The position numbers and the translations under genes were made by a program. Shown here piece by piece: positions 1 to 8,554 of a DNA stretch of 48,448 nt (position 1 is the first letter of the stretch; the number at the start of each line of letters is the position of its first letter). The DNA is taken from positions 1 through 48,448 of the forward strand of contig MKUE01000117.1 of NCBI GenBank assembly GCA_001897675.1, in the 5' to 3' direction. The notes under the pieces were generated by a model, which saw nothing but the letters and a program-made list of their open reading frames with translations, was not told the DNA's origin and ran no database searches. This stretch comes from Thiobacillus sp. 65-1059 (GTDB lineage Bacteria; Pseudomonadota; Gammaproteobacteria; Burkholderiales; Thiobacillaceae).

Positions 1-918
1 CACCCATCGCTCATACCAATACCATTGCCCAGCAACCTCAACGCCATACCCTTTGGCGGGATTTTTTGCGTCTTCTGCCTTCCACATTTCGACGTGCTCA
101 GGATTGACTCGGAACTTCCCATATCCCGCCTCGTTCACGCGGGTGACAACATCGGTTGGCCTGAACTTCTGCTTCTCGACCTCCTTCTTAACCCAGTACT
201 GTTTGTCGATTTCCTTTGCGAGTTCGGAATCTGGGTTAATAAACTCCACCACGCTATCCGCTTGCCCAGGCTTGTTAGCTAGTTTTTTGGTGAAGAGCAG
301 CCGGTATGAAAAACGTGAATCGTTGAACTCTCCGTCAGGGATGCCGGCGTCAAATGTCTCAATAAAGCCCCGGACATTTTTCGGAATAGCGGGTGCTAGC
401 AGTTGCCCACCTGTAAGTCCGGCCAATTGAATGCTGTAGGTCAGATATTCATCCAAGGCATGGCTATCACCGAAGAGCTGTCGTGCGTAGTGATTGAAGT
501 TCATTGCACAGGCTTGGTATCGGCCCGACAAGTAACTGTCGATGTTCGGACTCATCTGGTGCTCAATTTCGTGTCTCAGGCCAATCAGAAATAGTAAATT
601 TTTTCTTGATGCCTCATCGATGGGGCAATGTTCGTCATTTAGGCAATCTTCAAGTCCCCAGTATTTGTGGGCACCTTGCTTTGTACGGTCGAATTTCTTC
701 CGTTTTCCCTTCTGCTTAAAATAGCGGTATTCAATCCCTTGGCTCCGGTAGTAGGCATGCAGCAGGTAGGTCCAGGCCACTATCATCAGAACAATATATG
801 CTTCGGTTTTGAAGGTGATTAGTGGGTCATTGTAGGTTTTGATGGCGCAGAGGGCTGCCTCGCGAGCCTTCAGGAGAAGCTCCTGTTTGATTGAGGGAAC
901 TGTTTTCTTGCCCGCCAT
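1..918 (-). CDS. DUF3644 domain protein, 3' end outside window
   Basis: An uninterrupted leftward frame starts with ATG at 918 and stays open to base 1, giving 306 residues without a stop, so the C-terminus lies outside the window. The N-terminus (KAREAALCAIKTYNDP, then LITFKTEAYIVLMIVAWTYL) and the LIGLRHEIEHQM segment near residue 115 match what I know of the DUF3644 family, whose members often sit in restriction or phage-defence loci. The molecular function is not known to me. The start lies 10 bp after the methyltransferase stop, so the gene is almost certainly cotranscribed with it and with the helicase upstream. A Res-like nuclease could follow beyond the left edge, but that cannot be seen. 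Confidence 0.8.
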   Translation of the reverse strand, partial: MAGKKTVPSIKQELLLKAREAALCAIKTYNDPLITFKTEAYIVLMIVAWTYLLHAYYRSQGIEYRYFKQKGKRKKFDRTKQGAHKYWGLEDCLNDEHCPIDEASRKNLLFLIGLRHEIEHQMSPNIDSYLSGRYQACAMNFNHYARQLFGDSHALDEYLTYSIQLAGLTGGQLLAPAIPKNVRGFIETFDAGIPDGEFNDSRFSYRLLFTKKLANKPGQADSVVEFINPDSELAKEIDKQYWVKKEVEKQKFRPTDVVTRVNEAGYGKFRVNPEHVEMWKAEDAKNPAKGYGVEVAGQWYWYERWV

Positions 919-928
919 GGATAATCCA

Positions 929-2785
929 TCACACCGTTCGGAAGGTAATGCCGCGCGACTTTGCTTCCAGCACGACATTCGTCTTGAGCGGGTCATTTCC
1001 GTGGAAAGCGGCGTCCAGACAAAGGATTTGCAGGGGCTCATTAGCCATCATGCCGCGTAGCAGCTCTTGGCTGATGGGGTTCTCCAGGCAAATCAGAAGC
1101 TGCCCGTTTGCGATGGCATAGACCGGTTTGCCGTCCACCTGGGTTTGTTCGACCTTGCAAGACAAGGGAAGGCCGGCCTTGAGTATGAGCTCAAACAGGA
1201 TGTCATCCTGGCTGCGCTGACCTTCAACGTTGTCGGCATAGAGCTGCAATTGCTCGGCAAGTTGTTGCGCATTGGCAGCTGCGTGATTGGCATCCCAAAT
1301 CTTGAAGTTGCTGGAGGAGAGACGGAAGGCACGAAAGCCTCGGTCTAATTCGGCTTTGCCTTCTAGATTCAGATTGCCAATTTCTGCGTCCTTCAGCTTT
1401 GATGAGACTCTGCGAATCCGTTCACGGCACACGGCGGCAATAGTGGTCAAAATCGTGTCATCAATGGGCTCAGGAATCTGTGTGAGAACAAATTTCCTAG
1501 TACCACCATCCTCAGTATTTCGTTCCAAGACGGCTTGGCCTGTGGTGCCCGAACCAGCGAAGAAATCAAGGACAAGGGAGTCTTTGTCAGCGCAGATGTC
1601 TAATAAGCGTTGGATTAATCCGATTGGCTTGGGGTGGGGGAAATTATTCTTGTCGAATCCTAATGCACGAAAAGTTTTGAAGCCTTCCTCATTCGTCCCA
1701 ACGTCATCCCACCAGGACCTCGGCGGCATGCCTTCTTTAACGTCAGCGAGGAAACGCTTGTAGCGCGGGCGCTCGTTGTTCCCGCTCTTCCCCCACCATA
1801 AGCGGTTTTCGGAGATATTTTTTAGCGTTTCTTCTTTGCTATATGCCCAAGTTCTACCTTCGGGGGGATAGCAATCAACATTAGTGTTCGGGTTTTTGAT
1901 TGGATACCAAAGGGATGGCCTTTCTTGTTTGGACCATTTTGAAGTGTAGTCAGAGGAAGACCATAAACCACGAGAATCATTGTCAGGATTGTCGAAGTTG
2001 GCCAGATGCATATCGCTTTGGCGCATCTTTCCTAGGTGGGCTTGCGGACTTCTCTTATAAAGCAGAACTTGTTCATGCACATATATGAACTCTGTATCGT
2101 TCCCGCCGCTTGTTTTTCTCCAAACAACAGAGCCGACAAAATTTTCTTCACCGAATATTTCATCAAGTATCAGTCGAAGGTTTCGTGACTCGTTTTCATC
2201 AATGCTTACCGCTAAAAAACCGTCCTCTCGTAACAGGTTCCTGGCCAAGAAAAGGCGCGGGTACATCATGTTCAGCCACTTGGAGTGGAAGCGCCCACTG
2301 GTTTCGGTGTTGGTCGACTGCTTCAGGCCCTCGTCGCTGACCTGACCGGAATAACGAAGATATTCGTCCAACCCCTCTCGGTAGTTGTCCGGGTAGATGA
2401 ATTCGTTGCCGGTGTTGTAGGGCGGGTCGATGTAAATCATCTTGACCTTGCCGTGGTAGCTCTTTTGCAGGAGCTTGAGCACTTCCAGGTTGTCGCCCTC
2501 GATGATGAGATTTTCGCTGGTGTCGAAGTTGACCGACTCCTCGGGCATCGGCAAGAGGGTGCCGACGCTGGGGATTTGGACGTTGCGGAAGGCTTCCGAC
2601 TTGCCGGCCCAGGTGAGGCCGTAGCGCTCTGGCCCAGTCTCGATGGCCTCGCCAAGGGTTGCCTTGAGCTTGTCCCAGTCCACTTTGCCTTCGCTGAACA
2701 AGTGAGGGGCCTGCTCGCGCAACTGGGCGAGCAGGGCCTCGGAAGGATTGTCACTGGTCAAGGGCAGTTTGGTGTCGTCACTCAT
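929..2785 (-). CDS. Type III Mod-like DNA adenine methyltransferase
   Basis: This 618-residue protein is a site-specific DNA N6-adenine (or N4-cytosine) methyltransferase of the beta order. The catalytic DPPY motif sits at residues 120-123 inside IYIDPPYNTGNEF, and the SAM-binding DFFAGSGTTG follows at about 407-416. The EGDNLEVLKLLQ segment just before motif IV is typical of type III Mod subunits. The long middle part is probably the target-recognition region. The protein would mark host DNA, either for a restriction partner or for a defence complex. It lies 106 bp downstream of the helicase gene and 10 bp upstream of the DUF3644 gene, all leftward. No Res subunit is visible in the window. 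The Shine-Dalgarno before the ATG is weak. Confidence 0.9.
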   Translation of the reverse strand: MSDDTKLPLTSDNPSEALLAQLREQAPHLFSEGKVDWDKLKATLGEAIETGPERYGLTWAGKSEAFRNVQIPSVGTLLPMPEESVNFDTSENLIIEGDNLEVLKLLQKSYHGKVKMIYIDPPYNTGNEFIYPDNYREGLDEYLRYSGQVSDEGLKQSTNTETSGRFHSKWLNMMYPRLFLARNLLREDGFLAVSIDENESRNLRLILDEIFGEENFVGSVVWRKTSGGNDTEFIYVHEQVLLYKRSPQAHLGKMRQSDMHLANFDNPDNDSRGLWSSSDYTSKWSKQERPSLWYPIKNPNTNVDCYPPEGRTWAYSKEETLKNISENRLWWGKSGNNERPRYKRFLADVKEGMPPRSWWDDVGTNEEGFKTFRALGFDKNNFPHPKPIGLIQRLLDICADKDSLVLDFFAGSGTTGQAVLERNTEDGGTRKFVLTQIPEPIDDTILTTIAAVCRERIRRVSSKLKDAEIGNLNLEGKAELDRGFRAFRLSSSNFKIWDANHAAANAQQLAEQLQLYADNVEGQRSQDDILFELILKAGLPLSCKVEQTQVDGKPVYAIANGQLLICLENPISQELLRGMMANEPLQILCLDAAFHGNDPLKTNVVLEAKSRGITFRTV

Positions 2786-2891
2786 TTGTTTAGCCTGTTG
2801 CTTTCTCTTGTGGGCCTTGGCGCGTTATTTCTTATTGGTTTGTGCCGAAGCATTTTCGCCGATGCGCAGGCTTCAACCAACATTTTGTTCG

Positions 2892-5729
2892 TCAAACCAG
2901 CTTCCAGCGCAATGTGAACAGCGGCAAAAGCGTGTGTTGCCGCTTGAGCTGCTTTTCGATTTCAGAAATGAGGCCATCCCGTTGGGTGTCGATGGCATCC
3001 TGCTGGTCATACAGTTCCCGGCGCAGCTTGTTGCGTTTTGCTTCGAGGGCTTTCATTTCTTTCTGGGCGGCGAGCTTTTCCGTGAGGGATACAGCCTGAC
3101 CTCCGCGGCTGCGGGATTCACGTATCGCCTTGTCCAGTTCCTTGAGGTCCCGCTCCAGGCCGGATTTCAGGTCGTCGGCCCAGTGGTCCAGTTTATTTAC
3201 TTCCTCGTCGAAATATTGGACGTTGCGGCCGTCGACTTCCTTGAGGCGGAGGTCGATTTGAGCTTTGCGCCGCTTATCGAGGTCGGCGGATTTTCCTGTT
3301 GCCTTGCCAGAGAGCCGCCCAACAATCCCCAGAAGTTTTTGGCACTGGTCGTCATCCAGCCAGGTGCCGTCATCCGCACAGCCGGCGAAAATCATGAATT
3401 CCTCGGTGTTCAAGGATTCCACGGACAGGCGCGAGGCTTCCAGCCAGCCGGCCTTGTCAACGAAAGGCTGTAGAGCCGCGATGTTGGCGCCGTGATGACT
3501 AAAGTCGAACTCGACCTCCGCCACTGACAGCTCGCGCCCCATGGCTGTATCCAGCAGGCGTTTGGCGAGAGGGTGTTCTGGGGAATAGAAGGCCTCATCG
3601 TGGCTTTCTGCATCTTTCCAGTCCAGGTTGTAGCCACCCCGATAGCCGCCTTCTGCAAAGGTGCCGTCGAGGATGCGGAAACGGGGCTGCTCGTGCTCGA
3701 ATTGAGCGTGGCCATCCAGTTCGAAGCGGGTCAGTTCCAGAAGCCATTGGCTGCGCCTGGAGAGCGAGGAGAGGGCGCTATCGCGATGCAGCTGCAAACG
3801 GGCGTGCACCTCTTCGTCGAAGTTTTCCAGCAGGCTGCGCCGGGTTTCCATCATGGCCTGGGAGATTTTCTCGTCCAGTTCGGCCTGGAGGGAGTCGAAG
3901 GCAGCCTGAATGTCCTCGGCTGTACGGCATTCCTGGTAGACCTGTGCGATGCGCTTTTCGATATCCATGCCGGATTCCAGGGCGCCCAGCACTTCGTCAC
4001 TGGCCCCGAAAACCCCGTCGAAAAGTCGGAACTTCTCCGCCAGCAATTGGAAAACGCGCTGGTCAGCGGCATTGCGGCGGTTGAGGAAGTTGACCACCAC
4101 CACGTCATGCTTCTGGCCGTAGCGGTGGCAGCGGCCAATTCGCTGTTCCACCCGCTGGGGGTTCCATGGAAGGTCGTAGTTCACCACCAGGGAGGCGAAC
4201 TGCAGGTTTACACCCTCGGCAGCTGATTCGGTGGCAATCAGCAGGGTGGCACGTTCACGGAACTCTTCCACCAATGCGGCCTTGGTATCCGCCGAGCGGG
4301 ACCCGGAGATATATGGCGAGCCACGGTGCTTCTCCAGCCAGCGCTGATAAATCTGATTGGAAAGCGGGTCGGAATTGGTGCCGCTGATAAGAACGATTTG
4401 GCCGTCGTAGCCGTTTTGGCCCAGCAAGTCGAACAGGTAGGCCTGAGTACGCCGGGATTCCGTGAAGATGACCGCTTTGCGTGCCGCTCCCAAGCTTTCC
4501 GCCTGATGCAGAGCCGTTTGCAGGACGCTCAGCAGTGCCTGCCCCTTGGCGTTGTGCTGGATACCCTCGGCCAGTTCGGCATACCGCTCCAGCTCGGCCA
4601 GTTCACTTTGCAGTAGCTGAGGGTCCGACTTGGATACGGATTGCGGTTCTTCGCTTTCCTCCAGCTCGTCGGTGAGCTCATCAATATCGTCCAGGTCCTC
4701 CTCATCGAACAGGGACTGGCGTGCTTCCTGGTCCTTCAGGCGTTTTATTAGGCTGCGGAGCGTGCCGGCGATTGCGAAGGTGGAGGAGGCCAGCAGTTTC
4801 CGCAGCACCAGGGTCATTAGAGTCCGCTGGGCATTGGGTAGCGCCATCAGGACTTCCCGCTGGAGGTAGAGCGAGACCTGCTCGTACAGTTGCTGTTCCT
4901 CGTCTGTCGGGAAAAAATCCTCAGTCAGCGGGATGCGCCGGGTGAATCGAATGTATTCCAGCACCTGTTTGCGCAGGGTGCGCTGGCAGATGGGTTGAAT
5001 CCTCTGTTTAAGGCGCTGGTTTCTCCCCGCCTCGTCGTTGTTTCGGATGAATTGTTCGCGGAATGAGGCCATATCCCCGAAAACGTGGGGGTCGATGACG
5101 CTGACCAGGCCGTAGAGCTCAGCCAGGGAGTTCTGTAGCGGGGTTGCCGTGAGCAACAGCTTGGGAGCGTGCTCGACAGCCTTTGAGATGGCATTGGCCA
5201 TCTTGTTGCTGGGTTTGTAGACGTTGCGCAGGCGGTGCGCCTCGTCGATGACCACCTGGTCCCAGCCGACCTGGCGGATGTCATCCGCCTTAGAGGCAGC
5301 GAAATGGTATGAGCAAATTACTACGCGGTTATCTGGAAGGAGTGGATTGCGCCGCTCCCCGCGCCGAATCTGGTTGAAAGTGGCCGATTCCAGAATCAGG
5401 CTATCAATGCCAAATTTTTCAAGAAGCTCCTGCTGCCACTGCTTGCGGAGGGTGGCCGGCAGGATGAGCAAGATTTTGCGCCGCCGCTCTGCCCATCGCT
5501 GGCTGATGACGATGCCAGCCTCAATGGTTTTGCCGAGGCCTACCTCGTCGGCAAGGATGGCCCCCTTGGACAACGGGGAGCGCAGGGCGAACAGGGCTGC
5601 GTCCACCTGGTGTGGATTCAGGTCAACCCGTGCTGAGGCTATTGAACCGGACAAACGCTCCAGTGAGTCATTTGCCCCCCTGAGTGTTAGCGCCGCCGCC
5701 CAGTATTTGCTGTGATATGGCGTCGACAA
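2892..5729 (-). CDS. SNF2-family DEAD/DEAH helicase, defence-type
   Basis: This 945-residue superfamily 2 ATPase has Walker A DEVGLGKT at 61-68, motif II DEAH at 162-165 (VVIDEAHRLRN), motif III LLTATPLQNS, and a C-terminal helicase domain ending in motif VI QRIGRCHRYGQ. A glutamate-rich linker separates the lobes and the C-terminal third looks coiled-coil rich. The only possible start near the conserved N-terminus is TTG at 5729, because an in-frame TAA lies 18 bp upstream. It heads the operon helicase-Mod-DUF3644. Proteins of this kind accompany methyltransferases in restriction-like and DISARM-like loci; the other DISARM genes are not present here, so I do not assign a named system. The 225 bp upstream hold no gene and probably the promoter. 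Confidence 0.88.
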   Translation of the reverse strand: MSTPYHSKYWAAALTLRGANDSLERLSGSIASARVDLNPHQVDAALFALRSPLSKGAILADEVGLGKTIEAGIVISQRWAERRRKILLILPATLRKQWQQELLEKFGIDSLILESATFNQIRRGERRNPLLPDNRVVICSYHFAASKADDIRQVGWDQVVIDEAHRLRNVYKPSNKMANAISKAVEHAPKLLLTATPLQNSLAELYGLVSVIDPHVFGDMASFREQFIRNNDEAGRNQRLKQRIQPICQRTLRKQVLEYIRFTRRIPLTEDFFPTDEEQQLYEQVSLYLQREVLMALPNAQRTLMTLVLRKLLASSTFAIAGTLRSLIKRLKDQEARQSLFDEEDLDDIDELTDELEESEEPQSVSKSDPQLLQSELAELERYAELAEGIQHNAKGQALLSVLQTALHQAESLGAARKAVIFTESRRTQAYLFDLLGQNGYDGQIVLISGTNSDPLSNQIYQRWLEKHRGSPYISGSRSADTKAALVEEFRERATLLIATESAAEGVNLQFASLVVNYDLPWNPQRVEQRIGRCHRYGQKHDVVVVNFLNRRNAADQRVFQLLAEKFRLFDGVFGASDEVLGALESGMDIEKRIAQVYQECRTAEDIQAAFDSLQAELDEKISQAMMETRRSLLENFDEEVHARLQLHRDSALSSLSRRSQWLLELTRFELDGHAQFEHEQPRFRILDGTFAEGGYRGGYNLDWKDAESHDEAFYSPEHPLAKRLLDTAMGRELSVAEVEFDFSHHGANIAALQPFVDKAGWLEASRLSVESLNTEEFMIFAGCADDGTWLDDDQCQKLLGIVGRLSGKATGKSADLDKRRKAQIDLRLKEVDGRNVQYFDEEVNKLDHWADDLKSGLERDLKELDKAIRESRSRGGQAVSLTEKLAAQKEMKALEAKRNKLRRELYDQQDAIDTQRDGLISEIEKQLKRQHTLLPLFTLRWKLV

Positions 5730-5954
5730 GCTGGTTTCTTTTCGGTGTTATGTGCTGTCCGGAGTGTAACCCAGCTTGAATCCCGATTTTGGACGGCAAA
5801 AATAGCCTGAAGGCGGCAAGATAGGGGCGAATGCCTTGCTTGAATTTTGTTTCGGGTAACCTACTGTGGCATCTCCATGAAGGTTTCCATGGACCTACGA
5901 TTTCAGTAGTTGATGTAAACATCCTGCCGCCAAGGCATTCGCCGCGGGGGGCAC

Positions 5955-6170
5955 TCAGCGCGCGTAGCCGAATTTATCGAATCCGTTAGGCTCGCCGCGC
6001 GTGGGCTGCCAAATTGTGGTGTTGCCATCGACCACCCAGCGTGTCGAGCACGAGACTCCATAACGCGTGCGTAAGTTATGACACTCATCAGCACGCAGAT
6101 GGCGACTTTGGCCGACGTCGGGGCAGGGGCGTTCGAGGATGTCGAATTTTTTATAACATGAGTTGCTCAT
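5955..6170 (-). CDS. Hypothetical 71-aa protein
   Basis: A small leftward gene starting at ATG 6170, preceded by GAAGGA at suitable distance, which supports a real start. The product is basic, with four cysteines (residues 5, 16, 30 and 41) and no recognisable domain. It lies 24 bp downstream of the next small gene and is probably cotranscribed with it. It borders the helicase operon, so it may belong to the mobile element rather than the chromosome. Function unknown. Confidence 0.5.
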   Translation of the reverse strand: MSNSCYKKFDILERPCPDVGQSRHLRADECHNLRTRYGVSCSTRWVVDGNTTIWQPTRGEPNGFDKFGYAR

Positions 6171-6194
6171 ATCTTTTGTTCCTTCAGTGAATAT

Positions 6195-6521
6195 TTAATT
6201 GTCTTCGTCTTCAGTGCCGTAATTGTCAGACCACTCGTCATCCCACAATTCATCTACTCTGAGCACGTCCGCCAAGTTGTTGAACCAAGTAGAGTCGTCA
6301 GAGCCGCCGACCATCACGCGATACCAGCGCTGACCGTCTACTTCAACGACTGCAACGCCGAAAGCTTCGTCTTCGTCTATTTCATATGGGTTTTCGTAGG
6401 GGCACTCATCGCTCGAGAGGAAAGCGGCTACAGCCTCTTCAATGTTGTCGTATGCGTCGCACCAGGCGCCACGGTTCCCCATAGTGTTAAAGGCTTTGTC
6501 AAAATAAAAGACAGATTCCAT
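6195..6521 (-). CDS. Hypothetical acidic 108-aa protein
   Basis: A strongly acidic protein (runs such as EIDEDEAF and a tail rich in D and E) with several aromatic residues. I recognise no family. Small acidic proteins are common in phages and mobile elements, where some mimic DNA, but nothing here proves that. The start at ATG 6521 has only a weak TAGGG-type ribosome binding site. It precedes the 71-aa gene by 24 bp on the same strand. Confidence 0.55.
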   Translation of the reverse strand: MESVFYFDKAFNTMGNRGAWCDAYDNIEEAVAAFLSSDECPYENPYEIDEDEAFGVAVVEVDGQRWYRVMVGGSDDSTWFNNLADVLRVDELWDDEWSDNYGTEDEDN

Positions 6522-7067
6522 GCTGTATTACCCTAGAAATTTGAATGGTAGGTTTTTGGCATCGGCCGTCCGCGACTCATAAGCTTCGTCCATCTGATAT
6601 GCAGAGTGGCAGGGCTTTTCAGTCAAGTGCAACTCGTTTGCCTGAACAATGTAGGTAACGACTTTCTAAAAAATCGCGCAATCTCAGATTTTTAGAAAAT
6701 ATTTTTCAGGCTCGGGATGAAAGCTGTGAGACATGTGAAGGAAGCGCCGAACAAAGTTCGGCCACCGACACTCAGCCGGACTATCCTTGTCTTTGGAGGC
6801 CAGGGCCCGGAAGGGCCGTAAAAGCTGGAGGACAAGCAGAGATGAAAGGCCAAAAGACGCTTTCCGAGGAACGGACAGGGGGTATCCGTCTATTAAGGGT
6901 CTCCGGAAAACCCTTATAAAAAAGAACCCCATACCCAAGGATGACCCTGAAGAGGTATGTTTAACCGGTTTTTAATTAGCGCCGCTTTCGCGCTCCGGGC
7001 CCTGATTACGGAGAAATCAGGACTTTCGACAGACTATCAGGGGTTGTCTCGCCCCCATCCTCGCGCT
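6522..7067. other. Gene-poor stretch with hairpins
   Basis: About 550 bp without a convincing gene. I see three compact inverted repeats: 6746-6762 (7-bp arms, 3-nt loop), 6894-6914 (AAGGGT/ACCCTT arms) and 7001-7021 (7-bp arms CCTGATT/AATCAGG). None is followed by a clear T-tract on either strand. A leftward 84-codon frame at 6684-6938 exists but has no good start signal. The stretch may be untranslated regulatory DNA of the leftward small-gene array. Confidence 0.35.
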
Positions 7068-7286
7068 CTATCGGTTACACCCACGCTTTGCCTTGAGGTC
7101 GCGCTTGCTAGGACCAGGAACCGCGCTTGCTTGCCGCTCTCTCATTCCTGGAACACTATCCGAAAACTTCAGGCTATCGGGAGCCGCTTCGGCCTGGCTA
7201 ACCGGCCCCAGCGAGAATGTCGCCGCAGGCCTACACCAAACCGCTAATAACCTGTTGCCGGTAATTTTTGGGCCACCGGCAGACAC
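7068..7286 (-). CDS. Hypothetical 72-aa protein
   Basis: A leftward frame with GTG at 7286 directly behind a GAGGG-rich stretch. The product is basic toward its C-terminus (SKRDLKAKRGCNR) and of unknown family. It is third in a row of leftward tiny genes (7632-7492, 7457-7314, this one) with short gaps, so it could be translated as part of a polycistronic message. It could also be a chance frame; confidence is limited. Confidence 0.35.
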   Translation of the reverse strand: MSAGGPKITGNRLLAVWCRPAATFSLGPVSQAEAAPDSLKFSDSVPGMRERQASAVPGPSKRDLKAKRGCNR

Positions 7287-7313
7287 CCCTCGAAAAGCTA
7301 ACGCTTCACGGTT

Positions 7314-7457
7314 TCATATAGGCACCGCAGTTCCATTCTCGAAATCCTTAACAAAAACCAGTTGTGGCCCATAGGCCAGCCCCCTCCGCGCAGCGTTATC
7401 GCGGAACGCTTCGGCTCTGGCATTCTTTAAGTCTGCTTGTCGGTTCTGTCCCTTCAC
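7314..7457 (-). CDS. Hypothetical 47-aa basic protein
   Basis: A short leftward gene read from GTG 7457 to TGA 7314. The product starts MKGQNRQADLKNARAEAF and continues with RDNAARRGLAYGP, a composition typical of a real small globular or nucleic-acid binding protein. The same frame is open further upstream without another ATG, GTG or TTG near the gene, so the exact start is uncertain. It lies 34 bp after the preceding 46-aa gene on the same strand. Confidence 0.45.
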   Translation of the reverse strand: MKGQNRQADLKNARAEAFRDNAARRGLAYGPQLVFVKDFENGTAVPI

Positions 7458-7491
7458 GTTAATACCACGGTGAAATTTTGCAGCTGGGCTG

Positions 7492-7632
7492 CTAACCTTT
7501 TGTCCTGTCGCCTGGAGACAAGAGCGACTCTGTGGTTTTTAACAGCAGGCCCCAAACGGCAACTACCGGCGCAAAGTATCCGGCCGGGGTTTCTCGGGCG
7601 CCATGCATGAATCCTCGAATTAAGTCACTCAT
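7492..7632 (-). CDS. Hypothetical 46-aa protein
   Basis: ATG at 7632 is preceded by AAGGAG about 8 bp upstream, a strong ribosome binding site. The product begins MSDLIRGFMHGARETPAGYF and continues with a hydrophobic stretch (APVVAVWGLLL), which could be a short membrane-associated helix. It lies 53 bp downstream of the two-helix membrane protein gene on the same strand. I know of similar small proteins in mobile elements but cannot name a family. Confidence 0.55.
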   Translation of the reverse strand: MSDLIRGFMHGARETPAGYFAPVVAVWGLLLKTTESLLSPGDRTKG

Positions 7633-7685
7633 CACTCAGCTCCTTATTTGACTGTTTGTATCGTAGCCGTAACTCTGGCCGAATA

Positions 7686-8144
7686 TTAATAGTCGCTGCT
7701 GAAGGCGTCGCTGCTGTAGTCGTAGGACGGCTCATATGTAGCGCTGGTGGTTCCGTATACGTTACCGCCTACGTCTACACCATACGTGCGGCCACCAGCT
7801 ATCGGCAGGCCTGTGGCTGGGTTTATTGCGAACTCATGAATATCGTCGTCAGTGCCAGCACCCGCGCTAGCCATGCCGCTTCGTAGCGGCTGCCGCTTAC
7901 CGTGAGCACAATTAGAACGCGCGAACGCAGACCCCGAGCGGGTTCCAGAGGCTTTCGCCCTAGACGTGCCGCGTCGTTGTGAAGGCCCAGGCTCCTCGCC
8001 ATACAGCACATGAATCCCGGCTAACAGGCACACGAGCGCCCAGAACGACTGCTCAACCGCTAGCATGGCAGCCATCAGTAGAAAACATAGCCCACCGGCC
8101 AGTCTAGCCAGGATTTTCAGTATCGATTCCTGCTTCTTCGCCAT
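7686..8144 (-). CDS. Small membrane protein with INPATGLP tail motif
   Basis: From ATG 8144 (MAKKQESI) the product has 152 residues. Residues about 8-42 contain two hydrophobic segments forming a likely transmembrane hairpin, followed by a basic, low-complexity stretch. The C-terminus carries FAINPATGLPIAGG and VDVGGNVYG, then a Ser/Asp/Tyr-rich end. The INPATGLP...DVGGN motif recurs, as I recall, in small uncharacterised proteins of bacterial mobile elements; I infer a shared binding role. A longer frame upstream to 8195 lacks a ribosome binding site. The start overlaps the end of the upstream gene by 41 bp, suggesting translational coupling. Confidence 0.6.
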   Translation of the reverse strand: MAKKQESILKILARLAGGLCFLLMAAMLAVEQSFWALVCLLAGIHVLYGEEPGPSQRRGTSRAKASGTRSGSAFARSNCAHGKRQPLRSGMASAGAGTDDDIHEFAINPATGLPIAGGRTYGVDVGGNVYGTTSATYEPSYDYSSDAFSSDY

Positions 8145-8334
8145 CAGTATCACCATTTGACCGGGTCTCGCGGTACTCCGGCCGCAAATTTCCATCGTTA
8201 TCGCAAACTCCCAAGTCTATAAACACTTGGAGCACGCGCTTTCTAGACTCCTCCGTTATAGGCTCAAACGTATAGCCAGCAGCGTTGCAAAGTTGTTCAA
8301 ATATTTCATCAGTAGGTGTCTTTTTGGTATTCAC
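8104..8334 (-). CDS. Hypothetical 76-aa acidic protein
   Basis: A leftward gene heading the small-gene array. GTG at 8334 is preceded by AGGAG at 5-6 bp spacing, better placed than the GTG at 8340. The product is acidic, especially at its C-terminus, with no recognised domain. It overlaps the membrane-protein gene by 41 bp. Confidence 0.55.
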   Translation of the reverse strand: MNTKKTPTDEIFEQLCNAAGYTFEPITEESRKRVLQVFIDLGVCDNDGNLRPEYRETRSNGDTDGEEAGIDTENPG

Positions 8335-8554
8335 GTGCACTCCTTATTAGTTATAAGTAAAATACACAGACGGAACACTATAATACACCAATACAGAACA
8401 AATTGGATACGCACTACCTATACTTGGTGTCAGGTCATAAAACTGGCTAGCAACATTAAATAGAACGTTTTTGTCGCCATCTCTGCAATTTGTTCGCAAC
8501 AGTTGTTCCGGCCGTGATGCTTAACGGAGGAATGCTGTTCACCTAGGCGGAGCT
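8335..8554. promoter_or_regulatory. Divergent AT-rich control region
   Basis: About 220 bp between the leftward array (from 8334) and rightward genes (from 8555). It is clearly more AT-rich than its surroundings, with TATAAT-like stretches around 8379-8384. It most likely holds divergent promoters; no specific operator could be fixed by eye. Confidence 0.4.

Noticed and set aside
2782-2883. 33-codon leftward frame between helicase and Mod with an ATGA overlap to the Mod start
   Set aside because: No ribosome binding site and no protein-like composition; more likely untranslated spacer.
1-5729. Complete DISARM or BREX system
   Set aside because: Only a helicase, a methyltransferase and DUF3644 are present; the other signature genes are not visible in the window.
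6684-6938. 84-codon leftward frame
   Set aside because: No good start signal and a composition like translated non-coding DNA; overlaps hairpins.
6957-7374. Rightward frames of 90-100 codons
   Set aside because: They lie opposite better leftward tiny genes with Shine-Dalgarno sites and have shadow-like arginine/proline-rich content.
7430-7640. Retron-type or other ncRNA from local inverted repeats
   Set aside because: The stretch is explained by two small leftward genes with a good ribosome binding site; no reverse transcriptase is present.
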